From assembly GCA_963792785.1 (NCBI GenBank), contig CAWBXO010000004.1, positions 620,001 through 684,000 on the forward strand: a DNA stretch of 64,000 nt, in the 5' to 3' direction. Below, piece after piece: positions 62,602 through 64,000 of this stretch. Below the pieces are notes generated by a model. It was given only the letters and a program-made list of their open reading frames with translations, did not search any database and was not told the DNA's origin. Each line of letters starts with the position of its first letter. Position 1 is the first letter of the stretch. Both the position numbers and the translations under genes were made by a program. This DNA is from CAWIMX01 sp963792785 (GTDB lineage Bacteria; Acidobacteriota; Vicinamibacteria; Vicinamibacterales; CAVVIG01).

Positions 62602-63090
62602 ATGACCCGCGCGCACCGCGTTCTGGCCGCGTCACTCGTGCTGGGCGGCTTCGCCGCCTGTCTCGCCTACGCGCAGCAGACCACCATTCAGGCGCCGCCG
62701 ATGGAGCTGGTGCTCGCCGGCAAGTCCTACACGCCGCCGCTTCGAGGCGTCGCCAACATCGAAATCCTCGACCCGGCGCACAAACGAACGGCCGGCAAGG
62801 TCATCACGACCATCAAGGTTCGCAATGCCAGCGACGCGCCCATCGCCCGCCTGAAGGTGGACGAGCCCTGGTACGACAAGGGCGGCAACGTCATCATGAT
62901 GGGATCGGGAACCGTCGACGGCCTGCTGCAGCCCGGCCAGGTGGCAGAGGTCACGTTCGAAGTGCCGTTCAACTCGAACATGCTCTCGAACAACTACCAG
63001 TTCTCGCACGCCAACGGCACGGTCAAGGTCGAGAAGGTCGCCAAGTTCCCCGAGCCGCCGCCCGAGGCGAACCCGTCGCAGCAGCAGTAG
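62602..63090 (+). CDS. small secreted protein, possibly FxLYD-like
   Basis: 162 residues from ATG 62602. GGGAGG lies six bases before this ATG and directly touches the in-frame ATG 62596, so the second is the start. The Sec signal ends near LAYAQ. The mature part (IEILDPAHKRTAGKVITTIK, then VRNASDAPIARLKVDEPWYD and LLQPGQVAEVTFEVPFN) looks like a beta-sandwich of the FxLYD or DUF3426 kind, in which a phrase on added conserved contacts is repeated; no catalytic site. Location periplasm or outside. The GTVKVEKVAKFPEPPP tail is Pro-rich. Function unknown. Confidence 0.7.
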   Translation: MTRAHRVLAASLVLGGFAACLAYAQQTTIQAPPMELVLAGKSYTPPLRGVANIEILDPAHKRTAGKVITTIKVRNASDAPIARLKVDEPWYDKGGNVIMMGSGTVDGLLQPGQVAEVTFEVPFNSNMLSNNYQFSHANGTVKVEKVAKFPEPPPEANPSQQQ

Positions 63091-63164
63091 CACCGCCACT
63101 CATCGGCGCGGGGTCCGGCATCCGCCGGATCCCGCTCCGCGCCGCGTCCCGCTGAAGCCGCACC

Positions 63165-64000
63165 CTACTCCACCCGCTCGAACCTGACATTCCCCGCGAA
63201 CGCCGGCACCGACACGATGTGGAACGGTGAGGTGATGATCTGCGCCGTCACGGCGCCCGGCCCTGGGCGCGTTTCGCGGTAGTTCACGACGAGCGTGCCG
63301 CGATCGTCGCGCACGTCCGTGATCTCGACCGTGTAGCCCGCGCTCGGCTGCGTGCCCATGAACACGCCGATCACCATCCGCTGCGAAAAGTCGACCGTGG
63401 GCGCCGGGCGGTTGAAGTCGTGGGCGTGCCACAGCGCCGCCCATTCAGACTCGGTCCGCACGACGGCCTGGCGCCCGCCATCCATGCTGCTCTGCACGCC
63501 CTTGTCGATCGTCTGCATTCCGTTCCCCTGCGCCGCAGGCGCGGCCGCCTGCGTCGGCATCGTGGCGTTCAACACCGTGAACTCGGTCTGCCGCCGCGCG
63601 GTCACGCCGGCGCCCAACCGCGACTGGGCTTCCACCGTCAGCACGTACGGGCCGGGCGGCAGGTCGGTGAGCGGCACGCGCGCCGCGTAGCCGTAGCCGC
63701 CGTTCTGCCCGCCGAGTTCGGTCGAGTCGCGCTCCTCCTCGGCCTTGAAGTACTGCCGCCCCTCGTCGCTGGTCACGGTCGTGACGATGTCGACTTTGTG
63801 CGGCGCCGCCGCCTGGTTGTCATAGACCTCGGCGAAGAGGGCAATCTCGTCGTTGCGCGCGAAGCGGCGCAGCGCGGTGGGCGGTCCCGGCAGCACCGGC
63901 TGGAGCGCCGCGTCGGGGCGCACCGTGATCCAGCGCGACGCGCCGGCCGAGGCGAGCACGAGGCCGCTCAGGACGAGGGGTTCGGTCCGGAAGTCGGGCA
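63165..64000 (-). CDS. VWFA-related secreted protein with PrcB-like C-terminal domain (5' end beyond the right edge)
   Basis: The last 278 residues of a larger protein read from the window edge. The first part (PDFRTEPLVLSGLVLASAG, then FARNDEIALFAEVYDNQAAA and DLPPGPYVLTVEAQS) is the C-terminal region of acidobacterial VWFA-related proteins. After a linker rich in Ala and Gln comes a domain like the PrcB C-terminal one: RTESEWAALWHAHDFNRPAP, SQRMVIGVFMGTQPSAGYTV and ITSPFHIVSVPA. Such proteins are exported and may bind peptides or proteases. Start, signal peptide and the VWFA domain itself are not in the window. Confidence 0.68.
   Translation of the reverse strand, partial: PDFRTEPLVLSGLVLASAGASRWITVRPDAALQPVLPGPPTALRRFARNDEIALFAEVYDNQAAAPHKVDIVTTVTSDEGRQYFKAEEERDSTELGGQNGGYGYAARVPLTDLPPGPYVLTVEAQSRLGAGVTARRQTEFTVLNATMPTQAAAPAAQGNGMQTIDKGVQSSMDGGRQAVVRTESEWAALWHAHDFNRPAPTVDFSQRMVIGVFMGTQPSAGYTVEITDVRDDRGTLVVNYRETRPGPGAVTAQIITSPFHIVSVPAFAGNVRFERVE

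Noticed and set aside
63100..63444. 114-codon minus-strand frame
   Set aside because: It lies inside the end of the VWFA/PrcB-type gene in another frame.

Overview
The window is chromosomal DNA of about 68-70% G+C from a free-living bacterium. It most likely comes from an acidobacterium related to Vicinamibacteria. The best clues are an 822-residue permease of the ADOP type (acidobacterial duplicated orphan permease, 37616-40084), a right-edge protein with the C-terminal part of an acidobacterial VWFA-related protein, and many secreted proteins with Sec or Tat signals. The lineage is inferred; no rRNA gene is present. Gene order is dense, with many ATGA, TGATG and GTGA overlaps.

Layout. 1-3 kb: folE (cut by the left edge), a receiver-like protein without its phospho-acceptor, a PilZ protein, a secreted M28 peptidase and a GGCT-fold protein. 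3-8 kb: a two-ATPase, two-permease ABC-2 exporter and an anchored protein. 8-16.3 kb, minus strand: HD hydrolase, Nudix, PEBP, YjbQ, tsaD, then a nucleoside-salvage run (mtnA, an ABM-cytidine deaminase fusion, purine nucleoside phosphorylase, CNT transporter, pyrimidine-nucleoside phosphorylase). 16.4-23.5 kb, plus strand: a tandemly repeated two-gene module, HEAT-repeat protein plus HD-GYP phosphodiesterase, whose four proteins share one N-terminal domain. This is the most interesting system here. 23.5-25.4 kb: MGMT protein, a secreted protein, a decayed GntR locus between heptamer repeats, and a cytochrome c. 25.5-35.8 kb: rng, rodA, mrdA, mreD, mreC, mreB and a GAF-GGDEF cyclase on the minus strand, diverging from a PpiD-like foldase. 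35.8-40.3 kb: sppA, the ADOP permease and tRNA-Leu(CAG). 40.3-42.4 kb: a methyltransferase and small genes in sequence of lower G+C. 42.4-46.5 kb: a Tat-exported linalool dehydratase/isomerase-family protein, a CMD-fold protein, a PEP mutase-family enzyme and carbonic anhydrase. 46.5-50 kb: small genes, a duplicated usp fragment, usp and nhaA. 50-57 kb: a large secreted PHP-like protein, a ChbG-type deacetylase, a phosphopantetheinyl transferase, two Tat-exported alpha/beta hydrolases and a methyltransferase. 56.3-64 kb: glpF/glpK, a barrel protein, glycogen phosphorylase, VOC protein, small secreted proteins and a VWFA/PrcB-type protein cut by the right edge.

Three features cut across the window. 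(1) At least a dozen transcription units have a -10 box 6-11 bases before the start codon and no Shine-Dalgarno sequence, which points to leaderless or nearly leaderless mRNAs. At two divergent loci the opposing -10 boxes overlap by two bases. (2) Intergenic arrays of 7-bp units (8-bp in one case) recur with a different unit at each locus. (3) Many clearly essential genes (tsaD, mreBCD, mrdA, rodA and others) are broken by single-base frameshifts. These cluster at 5-16 kb and 25.5-35 kb, while 36-64 kb is almost clean, so they are best read as local consensus errors. For those genes I give the span of the whole intended gene.

c-di-GMP signalling is a theme: a GGDEF cyclase with an I-site beside the cell-shape operon, two HD-GYP proteins and a PilZ protein.
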